This document shows positions 1 to 7,512 of a stretch of DNA of 48,897 nucleotides, piece by piece. Below the pieces are notes generated by a model. It saw only the letters and a program-made list of their open reading frames with translations. It was not told where the DNA came from and did no database searches. Position 1 is the first letter of the stretch. Each line of letters opens with the position of its first letter. Source of the stretch: Verrucomicrobiota bacterium (lineage in GTDB: Bacteria > Verrucomicrobiota > Verrucomicrobiia > Opitutales > Opitutaceae); NCBI GenBank assembly GCA_025361935.1, contig JANYJB010000062.1, forward strand, positions 1 to 48,897, written 5' to 3'. Both the position numbers and the translations under genes were made by a program.

Positions 1-82
1 GCCACAACGCCAACGCTTCCTCCTGGTATTCCTTGCTGTATTTCTGCCGACTTCCCGCCGGCCTTTCCATCTGGGTCTTCAT
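1..82 (-). CDS. IS3-type transposase OrfA, N-terminal fragment (runs off the left edge)
   Basis: The first 82 bases read on the minus strand give a 27-residue start, beginning MKTQMERPAGSRQKYSKEY. The part 'RQKYSKEYQEEALALW' is typical of the first residues of the helix-turn-helix OrfA protein of IS3-family elements. OrfA binds the element's ends, and with OrfB it forms the DDE transposase that moves the element. A clear ribosome-binding sequence (AGGAAA) lies 6 bases upstream of the ATG. The rest of the gene is outside the window, so I cannot tell whether the element is intact. The element's end should lie within roughly 50-100 bases upstream of the ATG, that is somewhere in 120-180, where a G-run/A-run block (about 137-163) could be the terminal repeat. 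That block is a guess, because only one end is visible. Confidence 0.6.
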   Translation of the reverse strand, partial: MKTQMERPAGSRQKYSKEYQEEALALW

Positions 83-409
83 TTGGGTTTCCTTTCGCTT
101 TTGACCCTTTCCTCCTGTCCGTCAATTCGGGGCAACCCCAACCTGACCCTTTTTGGGGCCTCCGGAGTTGCTCAAGGCGCGCGCGTTTTCCTATTCGCTG
201 GTCATTCTGGAGCACCCGGCGCTTGCGTTGAGGGAGTGCCAGGATGCGACGGCGGCGGCGGCGGACGAGAGTCTGGAGCGCGGCTCCAGACGCTGAGCGG
301 ACGGTTTTCTCCGGAGGGTAGGGCGCGACCGCTGGGCGCGCCGGTTTGATATCGCATGAACTGGACTATCCGCGGCGGGCCCAGCGGTCCCGCCCTACCT
401 CGAATCGCG
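83..409. other. Non-coding stretch between the IS fragment and the SGNH hydrolase
   Basis: About 330 bases without a credible gene. It holds the ribosome-binding region and probably the terminal end of the truncated IS element (roughly 83-180), a GC-rich stretch of unclear nature (180-316), and the REP-like inverted repeat at 317-399. The open frames here have no recognisable protein features. Confidence 0.5.
317..399. repeat. REP-like inverted repeat (27-base arms, 29-base loop)
   Basis: The left arm (317-343) and right arm (373-399) are reverse complements of each other with only two mismatches. Each carries the core GGTAGGGCG-GACCGCTGGGC. Pairing stops abruptly at both ends of the arms. 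It lies just past the stop codon of the SGNH hydrolase gene (stop at 410-412), in non-coding DNA between it and the insertion sequence. Size, GC content and position fit a repetitive extragenic palindrome pair (BIME-like). It could also act as a transcript-end hairpin for the minus-strand hydrolase gene, though there is no T-run. No second copy was noticed in this window. Confidence 0.6.
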
Positions 410-1189
410 TTATTTTACGAGGGCTGCGGGTGTGGCGGGCGGGAGATACTGGTCGATGATCGGTTGGATGGCGTCGGCCCAGATTTCGTAGCCTTTGGCG
501 GAAGGATGGAGGAAATCAGGCATGATGGCGGGGCTCATCGTGCCGTCGGCGTTGAGGAACTTGTCCCCAAAATCAGTGAAGATGATTTTTTTGCCGTCGT
601 GGAGTTTGGAGATGGTTTCGTTGATGGCCTTGATGCGGGCGCGGGAGGGGTCGTCGGCTTTCTGACCGCGTGGGAAGATAGCCTGGAGGAGAACGACGGC
701 ATCGGGGCTGCGCGTGCGGTAATCTTGGACGACGGCGGCGACGCCCTCGGCGATCTCGGCGTCGGTGTTGACGGAGAGATTGTTGGTGCCGATCATGAGG
801 GCGATCAGCGTGGGCTTGAAGTTGTCAATCTGGCCGTTGGCGAGGCGCCATAGGACGTGCTGGGTGCGGTCGCCGGAGATGCCGAAATCAAACGCACCGA
901 ACTGGGCGTAGTGCTGTGCCCAGACATCCTTGCCCTTGGTTTGCCAAAAATCGGTGATGGAGTCGCCGTCAAATACGAGCTTGATGGAAGCGGCGACGGT
1001 CTGAGCGCGGTCGTTGGTGGCTTTGACGCGCTGGACCCAGTCGAGCTTGGGTGCGGCGACGGCGGCGGAATTGACGCCGGGAGGCGCGGGCGGAACGTAA
1101 AGATCGGCTATGGGCCATTTGGCGGAAGCGGCCTGGACCACAGAGGCGGCGGCGAGGAGGAGAGAGGCGAGGAGGATTTGGGGTTTCAT
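410..1189 (-). CDS. Secreted SGNH/GDSL-family hydrolase
   Basis: A 259-residue predicted exported esterase/acylhydrolase of the SGNH (GDSL) superfamily, close in style to platelet-activating-factor acetylhydrolase-like enzymes. I chose the ATG at 1189 because it begins a clean signal peptide (MKPQILLASLLLAAASVVQA); a longer reading would overlap the upstream glucosidase gene. Visible blocks are GDSITDFW with nucleophile Ser77, a Gly block (GISGDRTQ, about 104-110), GTNN with Asn136, and DFLHPSAKG with Asp225 and His228, so the full catalytic set is present. It lies 61 bases downstream of the GH3 beta-glucosidase on the same strand, so the two are probably co-transcribed. The pairing suggests removal of acyl decorations plus glycosidic cleavage of plant or algal glycans. 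The substrate is not readable from sequence. Confidence 0.85.
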   Translation of the reverse strand: MKPQILLASLLLAAASVVQAASAKWPIADLYVPPAPPGVNSAAVAAPKLDWVQRVKATNDRAQTVAASIKLVFDGDSITDFWQTKGKDVWAQHYAQFGAFDFGISGDRTQHVLWRLANGQIDNFKPTLIALMIGTNNLSVNTDAEIAEGVAAVVQDYRTRSPDAVVLLQAIFPRGQKADDPSRARIKAINETISKLHDGKKIIFTDFGDKFLNADGTMSPAIMPDFLHPSAKGYEIWADAIQPIIDQYLPPATPAALVK

Positions 1190-1250
1190 GGGGAAGATTG
1201 TTTTTATGGTGTGATGGAAATCAGGCCAACTGAAAATCGGACGGCGGTTT

Positions 1251-3536
1251 TCACCGCGTGAAACGTGCGGGGGTGCCGGCGTCGGCATGGGGGGCGATCC
1301 ACACGTAGTAGTCGCCGGGTTCGGTTTTCCAATGTCCGGCGCGGTCGAAGAAGCCGAGGGCCTGATCGTCGAGAAAGAAGGTCACCTCGCGTTTTTCACC
1401 TGGGGCGAGGTGGATGCGTTGCCAGCCGCGCAGTTCCTGCTCGGGGCGGGCGCCCTCGGAGCAGGCGAGATCGTGGATGTAGAGCTGCACGATTTCATCG
1501 GCGGCGCGCGGACCGGTGTTGGTGATGGTCGCGGTGACGACGGGGGGCGTGTCGGCGCCGGCGGAGGGGATGACTCGGGCGGGGCCGTAGGCGAAAGTCG
1601 TGTAGGTGAGCCCGTAGCCGAAGGGGTGGAGTGGCTTGTGCGTGAGGTCGCGGTAGTCGCGTTTGTCGGGGCGGCCGGTGGTGTAGCCGTTGTAATAAAT
1701 CGGAACCTGGCCGACGGACCGGGGGAACGTGATGGGCAGGCGGCCCGAGGGCGCGATGTCGCCGAACAAGACGTCGGCCAAGCCGTTGCCCGCCTGCACG
1801 CCGGGGTGCCACGCATGCAGCCACGCGGCGCCGGCGGGGAGCGCAGGAATCACCAGGGGACGTCCGCTGAAGGTGACGAGGACGACGGGCTTGCCGGTGG
1901 CGGCGACCGAGGCGAGGAGTTCGTTTTGGCGACCGGTGAGGGTGAGGTCGGCGCGGGAGGCGAATTCGCCGGACCAGCCGCGAGGTTCGCCGAGGGCGAG
2001 GATGACGACGTCGGCTTTCTGGGCGGCGGTGACCGCGGTGGCGATGTCGGCGGATTTTGTTTTCTCCGCCGAGGTGTCGGCGACGATGGAGCCGTCCATC
2101 AACGTGCGCGTGCGCGGTGCCCTTTCGATGAGGTCGCAGCCGTGGACGACTTCAAGGGTGGTGCCGGGGGCGAGCTTGGCGCGCAGGCCGGCGGCGAGGG
2201 TGACGACATCCTGCCCGCGTCCCATGCCGGGCCAGGTGCCGAGCATTTCCACGGCGTCGTCGCCGAGCGGACCGATGAGCGCGAGGTGTTGAACGTCCTT
2301 GGCGAGCGGGAGCACGCCGGGGTTTTGGAGAAGCACGGCGGAGCGGGCGACAGCCTCGCGCGCCAAGGCGACGGCATCGGGCTGGAGGAAAGTTTTTTCG
2401 GGTTCGAGCGCGGGCGTGAAGGGGTGCTCGAAGAGGCCGAGTTGAAATTTCACGCGGAGAACGCGGCGCACGGCTTCGTCGAGGGTGGCGAGCGTGACGC
2501 GGCCCGCGTTAATCTCGGCCTTGAGGGTGTCGCGGTAGGTGGAGCTGACCATTTCCATGTCGTTGCCTGCGGCGAGCGAGCGGCGCGCGGCCTCGGCGGG
2601 CGTGGCGTTGTAGCCCCAGGCGACGCTTTCGGAGACGCCTTCCCAATCGCTCACGACAAAGCCGGTGAAGCCGAGGTCGCCGCGCAGGACATCGGTGAGG
2701 AGGTGAGGGTCGCAGACGACAGGAATGCCGTCGTTTGCGTTGAAGCTGCTCATGACAGTGAGCGCGCCCGCCTGCACGCCTGCGCGGAAGGAGGGCAGGT
2801 GGAGGTTGCGCAGCATGAATGGCGTGATCTCGGTCATGTTGTAGTCGCGGCCGCCGATCGCGGCACTGTAGCCGATGTAGTGTTTCAACGTAGCGGCGAC
2901 ATGGCCGGGCGAGCCGGCGTCGTCACCTTGAAGCCCGCGCACGGAGGCGGCGACCATCCGGGAATTGAGAAGCGGGTCCTCGCCAAACGTTTCCGCCACG
3001 CGACCCCAGCGGGCGTCGCGGGCGAGATCACACATGGGGGCGAACGTCCAGTCGATGCCGGCCGCGCGTGTTTCGCGGGCGGAGACGGCTTGGGCGCGCG
3101 CGACCAAATCCGCGTCCCACGTCGCGCCGAGGCCGAGGGGGATGGGGAAGGTGGTGCGAAAGCCGTGGATCGCGTCGTAGCCGAACATCAGCGGAATGCC
3201 GAGGCGCGACTCGTCCACGGCGATATGCTGCATCTGATTGCGGATGCCGACCGAAAGCGCCGGGGCGATCGCCAGGATGAACGAGCCCATGTTTCCGTCG
3301 CGCACCGGGTTGCGTTGCGGTCCCTCGGCGTGGCTCTTCTCGCTGATGCAGCCTTGGGAGAGCTGGCCGATTTTTTCGGCGATCGTCATGCGGGGCAGCA
3401 GGTCGGCGACGCGGGCGTCGGGCGTCAGTTGCGGGTCACGATAGGGCGCGGGAGTATCGGCCATAAGAAGGGATGTTGCGAGGAGCGCGCCGACAAGGGT
3501 CGCGACTCGAAGGGTGATAGGAATGGAGAAGACCAT
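1251..3536 (-). CDS. bglX: Glycoside hydrolase family 3 beta-glucosidase (BglX-like), exported
   Basis: A 761-residue GH3 enzyme, the usual length for periplasmic BglX. It hydrolyses terminal non-reducing beta-D-glucosyl (or related) residues. The ATG at 3536 gives a hydrophobic signal segment (residues 4-26); an upstream TTG at 3584 is less likely. The N-terminal TIM-barrel-like domain carries LKHY (about 217-220) and the nucleophile in GFVVSDWEG (Asp297). The second domain carries the likely acid/base Glu524 in SGEFASRADLTL. The C-terminus is the fibronectin-III-like domain with HPFGYGLTYTTF. It is divergent from the M50 protease gene, with about 115 bases between them, and precedes the SGNH hydrolase on the same strand. 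Exact substrate (cellobiose, laminaribiose or xylosides) cannot be decided. Confidence 0.92.
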   Translation of the reverse strand: MVFSIPITLRVATLVGALLATSLLMADTPAPYRDPQLTPDARVADLLPRMTIAEKIGQLSQGCISEKSHAEGPQRNPVRDGNMGSFILAIAPALSVGIRNQMQHIAVDESRLGIPLMFGYDAIHGFRTTFPIPLGLGATWDADLVARAQAVSARETRAAGIDWTFAPMCDLARDARWGRVAETFGEDPLLNSRMVAASVRGLQGDDAGSPGHVAATLKHYIGYSAAIGGRDYNMTEITPFMLRNLHLPSFRAGVQAGALTVMSSFNANDGIPVVCDPHLLTDVLRGDLGFTGFVVSDWEGVSESVAWGYNATPAEAARRSLAAGNDMEMVSSTYRDTLKAEINAGRVTLATLDEAVRRVLRVKFQLGLFEHPFTPALEPEKTFLQPDAVALAREAVARSAVLLQNPGVLPLAKDVQHLALIGPLGDDAVEMLGTWPGMGRGQDVVTLAAGLRAKLAPGTTLEVVHGCDLIERAPRTRTLMDGSIVADTSAEKTKSADIATAVTAAQKADVVILALGEPRGWSGEFASRADLTLTGRQNELLASVAATGKPVVLVTFSGRPLVIPALPAGAAWLHAWHPGVQAGNGLADVLFGDIAPSGRLPITFPRSVGQVPIYYNGYTTGRPDKRDYRDLTHKPLHPFGYGLTYTTFAYGPARVIPSAGADTPPVVTATITNTGPRAADEIVQLYIHDLACSEGARPEQELRGWQRIHLAPGEKREVTFFLDDQALGFFDRAGHWKTEPGDYYVWIAPHADAGTPARFTR

Positions 3537-3650
3537 GAAGGCAGGCGCGGAACGCGACAAAGGTTGAGAAGGGGGTCCCACCAAGCAAACAACCCTGCGC
3601 GCCGAGACAATAGCCTTGTTGACTTCGGGGCGGATGCGTAGCCCTCAACC

Positions 3651-4580
3651 ATGACGCCCACCCGCAAGGGATCCTTTCATCTTTTCAACCTGGCCGGCAT
3701 CAACGTCCACCTGCACTGGTCGTGGTTTCTGGTGGCATTCTACCAGATTTCCACGCGGCCCGATGCCTACTCCACGCCGCTCTGGAAGGTCGCCGAATAC
3801 CTGTCGCTCTTCCTGATCGTGCTGATGCACGAGTTCGGCCACGCGCTGGCCTGCCGGCAGGTGGGCGGAACCGCCGACCAGATTGTCCTCTGGCCGCTCG
3901 GCGGCGTCGCCTACGTGAACGCCCCGCAGCGTCCGGGTGCGACGCTTTGGAGCATCGCGGCGGGGCCGCTGGTCAACGTCGCGCTGGTGCCGGTGTTTCT
4001 TGGTCTGGTGTGGCTCGACCGCGCCAACGGCTGGATTACGCACGCGCCCGACCTGCACCGCTTCGTGCGGCAACTCGCGTTTATCAACGCGGGTCTGCTG
4101 ATTTTTAATCTTCTGCCGGTTTATCCTCTCGACGGCGGGCAGATCCTGCGTTCGGTGCTGTGGTATCCTTTTGGCCGTGCACGCAGCCTGATGATTGCGA
4201 CGATCCTGGGCTTTGCGGGCGGGCTGGGACTGCTAGTCTGGCTGGTGTTGAGTCAGGGTCCCGACGATACCTTTTCGGACCTGCTCTGGCCGCTCGCGTT
4301 GCTCGCGTTCCTGCTTATGAACTGCTGGTCGGGCTTCAAGCACGCGCGCGACCTTCAGAAGATCGCCAAGCTCCCGCGTCATGCAGAGTTCAAGTGCCCC
4401 TCGTGCCACGCCTCGCCGCCCGCCGGCCGGTATTGGGGGTGCGGACAGTGCGGGCAGCCGTTCGACATCTTCGCCGGCGGGGGAACGTGTCCGCATTGCA
4501 ATGCGGCGCACGATATGGCGACGTGCGTGGACTGCGGGAGTAGAAATCCTTTGGAAAGCTGGAAAAATCCCAAGCTTTGA
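3651..4580 (+). CDS. Membrane site-2-type metalloprotease (M50) with two C-terminal zinc ribbons
   Basis: A 309-residue integral membrane protease of the M50 (SpoIVFB/Rip) group that cuts substrates within the membrane. The zinc motif HEFGH is at 60-64, in the hydrophobic segment following LSLFLIVLM, and the third ligand motif LDGGQ is at 160-164 (Asp161). Several hydrophobic segments surround these. The last 65 residues are cytosolic in character. They hold eight cysteines as four CxxC pairs (249/252, 264/267, 280/283, 292/295), which fit two zinc-ribbon modules. Such ribbons are not part of the catalytic core and may recognise a partner. The gene is divergent from the beta-glucosidase. Its natural substrate is unknown, although anti-sigma factors are typical for the family. 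Confidence 0.85.
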   Translation: MTPTRKGSFHLFNLAGINVHLHWSWFLVAFYQISTRPDAYSTPLWKVAEYLSLFLIVLMHEFGHALACRQVGGTADQIVLWPLGGVAYVNAPQRPGATLWSIAAGPLVNVALVPVFLGLVWLDRANGWITHAPDLHRFVRQLAFINAGLLIFNLLPVYPLDGGQILRSVLWYPFGRARSLMIATILGFAGGLGLLVWLVLSQGPDDTFSDLLWPLALLAFLLMNCWSGFKHARDLQKIAKLPRHAEFKCPSCHASPPAGRYWGCGQCGQPFDIFAGGGTCPHCNAAHDMATCVDCGSRNPLESWKNPKL

Positions 4581-4632
4581 CGCAGCCGTGTTTTCCCTCC
4601 AAGCCATGACCATCGTGCTTTCCATGCGATTC

Positions 4633-5424
4633 ATGAAACCGACCGGACTTTGTCTGACCGCCATCGCTCTCGCAGGGCTTGGGGGATGTTCGTCGCCGTC
4701 GGGCAAATCAAACTATCAGATTCAGGAAACCGGTAGCGCGCCCCGTTCGTATCGGCCGCTTTTGGTGAAGAATTCCTGTTTCGTCGAAGCCGTCCATTTC
4801 TGCGATTTTTATTTGGTTCGGCAGGTAGGCGGAGTGGAAGGCTGGGCGAAGGTGCTGGAGTGGGGATCCCTTCAAAAGGACTCCACGATCCGAGGCGGTC
4901 ATGCGGTTACGGTTTACCAGTTGGGAAACAAGCTTTGGGTTTACGACATCAACAACGGTTTCCTCTCCCTCTCTCCGCCAGTGGACAAGAAACTCGATCT
5001 CACGCTGGTCACCCCGCAGATATTCAAGCGCTATCCGGGGATGAACCCAACCAACGTGTGCTACGTGGACGCGCTGCCGCAGTTTCCGGAGAAAAACGCG
5101 CCGGTTTACACCCTCAAGGCGGCGACCACCCAGGAATTGCATGACGCGCTGGAAGTCGCGATCGAGCTGGGCCGTTTCCGTCCCGTGCGCGTGGTGGAGT
5201 TCATCGCCCCACTCGATTCCTACCTGCGACCCTGCGCGGCCACGATCTTCAAGTATGGCGACAAAATCTGCATTTACTCGCCGCTGGCCGGAACGCGCGC
5301 GCTGCCGGCTCCGCAGGAGGGCGTCGACAATCTGATGGTGGCGCAGGCGCTCGTGCTCTCGGCCTACCCGGATGCGAAGGACGTTAAGTGGTTCCAGCCC
5401 GCCAAGGCCACGGTCATCCGCTGA
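4633..5424 (+). CDS. Lipoprotein with a possible papain/transglutaminase-like Cys-His-Asp triad
   Basis: A 263-residue predicted lipoprotein. The start at 4633 gives a compact signal peptide ending in the lipobox LGGC (Cys19). In-frame ATGs at 4606 and 4624 are possible alternatives, and no start has a good ribosome-binding site. I do not recognise the family with certainty. The first half contains KNSCFVEA (Cys49), IRGGHAVTVYQLGNKLWVYD (His90, Asp105) and then NNG. Cys, His after a Gly pair, and Asp at the end of the next strand is the order and spacing seen in papain-fold and transglutaminase-like cysteine enzymes. The second half (about 140-263) resembles a second, weaker copy, with YLRPCAATIFKYGDKICIYS. 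It ends 11 bases before dinB. The enzymatic reading is inference. Confidence 0.6.
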   Translation: MKPTGLCLTAIALAGLGGCSSPSGKSNYQIQETGSAPRSYRPLLVKNSCFVEAVHFCDFYLVRQVGGVEGWAKVLEWGSLQKDSTIRGGHAVTVYQLGNKLWVYDINNGFLSLSPPVDKKLDLTLVTPQIFKRYPGMNPTNVCYVDALPQFPEKNAPVYTLKAATTQELHDALEVAIELGRFRPVRVVEFIAPLDSYLRPCAATIFKYGDKICIYSPLAGTRALPAPQEGVDNLMVAQALVLSAYPDAKDVKWFQPAKATVIR

Positions 5425-5435
5425 AGGAGGCCGCC

Positions 5436-6608
5436 ATGTCCGCGTCGCTCCCGGTCATCGCGCATGTGGACGCCGACGCGTTCTTCGTGTCGGTCGAGCT
5501 GGCGCTTCGTCCCGAGTTGCGCGGCAAAAAAGTCGCGGTCGGCGGCCGCGAGCGAGGCATCATCGCCTCGGCCAGCTACGAGGCGCGCGCGTGCGGCGTC
5601 TATACGCCGATGCCAACCTCGCGCGCGCTGGCGGTCTGCCCTGATCTGATTCTGCTGCCGCACGAAGGCGACTACGGCGGCGTCTCCGGCAGGATGTTCG
5701 ACCTGTGCGAAACGCTCACGCCGCTCGTCCAGCGCAACTCCATCGACGAAGGCTATCTCGACCTCGGGCCGTGCGGCTTTCAATCCGCCGCCGCAGTCGA
5801 GGCGGCGGTGCGCGGCCTGCAAACGCGCATCTGGGACGAGTTGCGGATTCCCGTCTCGATGGGCCTCGCAACCAATAAGCTCGTTGCGCAGATCGCCTCG
5901 AAGCTCCGCAAGCCGAGCGGTTTCGTGGTCGTGCCGCCGGGCGACGAGGCGGCGTTTCTAGCGCTGCTCGACATTGGCAAGCTCCCCGGCGTCGGCGCGA
6001 AAACAGAAACCGTGCTGCAGACGCACGGTATCTGGAAAATCCGCGATCTCTTCACGAAGAATGAGCGCGAGCTGGAAGCGTTGCTTGGACGCGCCTGGCC
6101 GGCGTTTCTGGCGATGGCGCGGGGGGAGGACGACCGTCCGATCAAGACCGCGCGCGAGGATGCGAAGAGCTACTCGCAGCAGGAGACCTTCCGGAAGGAC
6201 GTGGGCGATTTCGCCGAGATCGAGCGGACGGCCAAGGGCATGATCGACGCGCTGCTGGCGGACATCCGGGCGGACGGCAAACGCGTGCGCACGATGACGG
6301 TGAAGGTGCGTTACGGGGATTTCACGCAGGAGACGGCCGGGAAAAGCCTGCCCGAGGCCAGCGATCTGGAGCAGCCGTTTTACCCGTTGGCAGGAGTGTT
6401 GCTCAGGCAGGCGTGGTCGAAGCAACGCCCGCTGCGCCTGGTGAGCGTAAAGTTTTCCGGCGTCGAGCACGGGGCGCGGCAGTTGGATATGTTTGCGCAG
6501 ACCGACGAGAAGCGCCGCCAGCTCGCCGCCGTGCTGGACAAGATGAACAAGCAGGGTGGACGGAGACCGGTCGTGAAGCACGGGCACCAGCTCGGCGGGA
6601 AAGACTGA
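5436..6608 (+). CDS. dinB: DNA polymerase IV (Y-family, DinB)
   Basis: A 390-residue translesion DNA polymerase that extends mismatched or damaged primer ends with low fidelity. The ATG at 5436 is fixed by a strong ribosome-binding site (AAGGAGG at 5424-5430) and by the typical start VIAHVDADAFFVSVE. Catalytic acids are Asp12 in the first motif and Asp104-Glu105 in NSIDEGYLD. The helix-hairpin-helix LPGVGAKTE and the little-finger domain follow. The last residues after LDMFA hold a basic tail that lacks a recognisable QL-S/D-LF clamp motif at the very end, though 'RQLDMF' just before it is a good beta-clamp binding match. It follows the lipoprotein gene by 11 bases and may be co-transcribed. 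No LexA box was identified upstream. Confidence 0.95.
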   Translation: MSASLPVIAHVDADAFFVSVELALRPELRGKKVAVGGRERGIIASASYEARACGVYTPMPTSRALAVCPDLILLPHEGDYGGVSGRMFDLCETLTPLVQRNSIDEGYLDLGPCGFQSAAAVEAAVRGLQTRIWDELRIPVSMGLATNKLVAQIASKLRKPSGFVVVPPGDEAAFLALLDIGKLPGVGAKTETVLQTHGIWKIRDLFTKNERELEALLGRAWPAFLAMARGEDDRPIKTAREDAKSYSQQETFRKDVGDFAEIERTAKGMIDALLADIRADGKRVRTMTVKVRYGDFTQETAGKSLPEASDLEQPFYPLAGVLLRQAWSKQRPLRLVSVKFSGVEHGARQLDMFAQTDEKRRQLAAVLDKMNKQGGRRPVVKHGHQLGGKD

Positions 6609-6656
6609 CGAAAGCATTTGGATTTCTCGCGGTTTCGTGTCCCCTTGCAGGCAATC

Positions 6657-7451
6657 ATGAAGTCACAGGAACTCCTCTTACGCATCGAAGCCGGCAAGCG
6701 CGCGGTGCTCGCCCAGACCGCGCTCATGCATCGCGACTTCGGTCAGGTGAAGAGCGAATGGAAATACGACGGCACGCGCGTCACCGCGTCTGACGTGGCG
6801 ATCTCGGAAGAGATTTTCCGCGAGTTGGGCGCGCAGTTTGACGACGATTATTTTAGCGAGGAGCTAACGATGACCGAGGAGCCGATTCCGCTGGCCAAGC
6901 GTTTTGCGTGGGTGCTCGACCCGATCGACGGCACCAACAACTACGCGACCGGAATCCCCTACTGCGCGATCTCACTGGCGCTGCTGGAAAACGGCATGCC
7001 TGTTTACGGCATCGTTTATGACATGGCGCGAAAAAGCCTTATCCACGGCGGCCCGGGTTTCGGCGTTTGGGACGGCGAGCACGCGGCGCACGTGAGGGCC
7101 ACTCCTCCCGATGCGCACAGCATGATCGGGTTTCACAGCCCCTACGACCGCGCCTTCGCCCATCACGCGTCCACCTTGGTTGAGAACTTTAAGATTCGCG
7201 GGCTTGGCAGCAGCACGCTGCATCTCGCCTACGTCGCCGTGGGTCTGCTTGAAGGCACGGTGGATCACAACGTGCGCATCTGGGACATCGCGGCGGCCGT
7301 GCCTTTGGTGTGGGCGGCGGGCGGCGAGGTGCAGTTTCTCAACGGCGAACAGTTTCCGATGAAGGTTTTCAACCTGAAGATGGATCGCATCCAGTTCATC
7401 GCGGGCAACGCGGCGATGTGTGCCAAGCTCCGCGCAGTGTTGAAGGTTTAG
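6657..7451 (+). CDS. Inositol-monophosphatase-family phosphatase (SuhB-like)
   Basis: A 264-residue member of the magnesium-dependent, lithium-sensitive sugar phosphatase family, which includes inositol monophosphatase, CysQ and histidinol-phosphatase relatives. Metal-binding motifs are complete: SEEL (Glu68/69), DPIDGT (Asp88, Asp91) and IWDIAAA (Asp210). The ATG at 6657 was chosen over an upstream TTG because it begins the usual N-terminal helix. The second motif reads DPIDGTNNYATG, a common variant of the family signature. The gene follows dinB by 48 bases on the same strand. The sequence alone does not decide which phosphate ester it uses. Confidence 0.88.
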   Translation: MKSQELLLRIEAGKRAVLAQTALMHRDFGQVKSEWKYDGTRVTASDVAISEEIFRELGAQFDDDYFSEELTMTEEPIPLAKRFAWVLDPIDGTNNYATGIPYCAISLALLENGMPVYGIVYDMARKSLIHGGPGFGVWDGEHAAHVRATPPDAHSMIGFHSPYDRAFAHHASTLVENFKIRGLGSSTLHLAYVAVGLLEGTVDHNVRIWDIAAAVPLVWAAGGEVQFLNGEQFPMKVFNLKMDRIQFIAGNAAMCAKLRAVLKV

Positions 7452-7468
7452 CGTTCTCTCGTGGGCGC

Positions 7469-7500
7469 AAAAAAGCGGCGACCGGTTAAGGCCGCCGCTT
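7469..7500 (-). terminator. Intrinsic terminator for the beta-CASP ribonuclease transcript
   Basis: An 8-base perfect stem (7473-7480 with 7493-7500, AAGCGGCG/CGCCGCTT) and a run of six A on the plus strand at 7469-7474. Read on the minus strand this is a GC hairpin followed by six T. It lies 13 bases beyond the minus-strand stop at 7513. On the plus strand the hairpin has no T-run, so it mainly serves the minus-strand gene. Confidence 0.8.
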
Positions 7501-7512
7501 CGGGTGAATCGC

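Noticed and set aside
83-349. Open frame of 88 codons on the plus strand in the left gap
   Set aside because: Low-complexity, Gly-rich composition with no family features. It overlaps the IS ribosome-binding region and the start of the REP arm.
1287-3641. Long open frame of 784 codons on the plus strand opposite the beta-glucosidase
   Set aside because: It is an antisense shadow of a clear GH3 gene. High GC content opens long frames on the opposite strand, and the product has no recognisable motifs.
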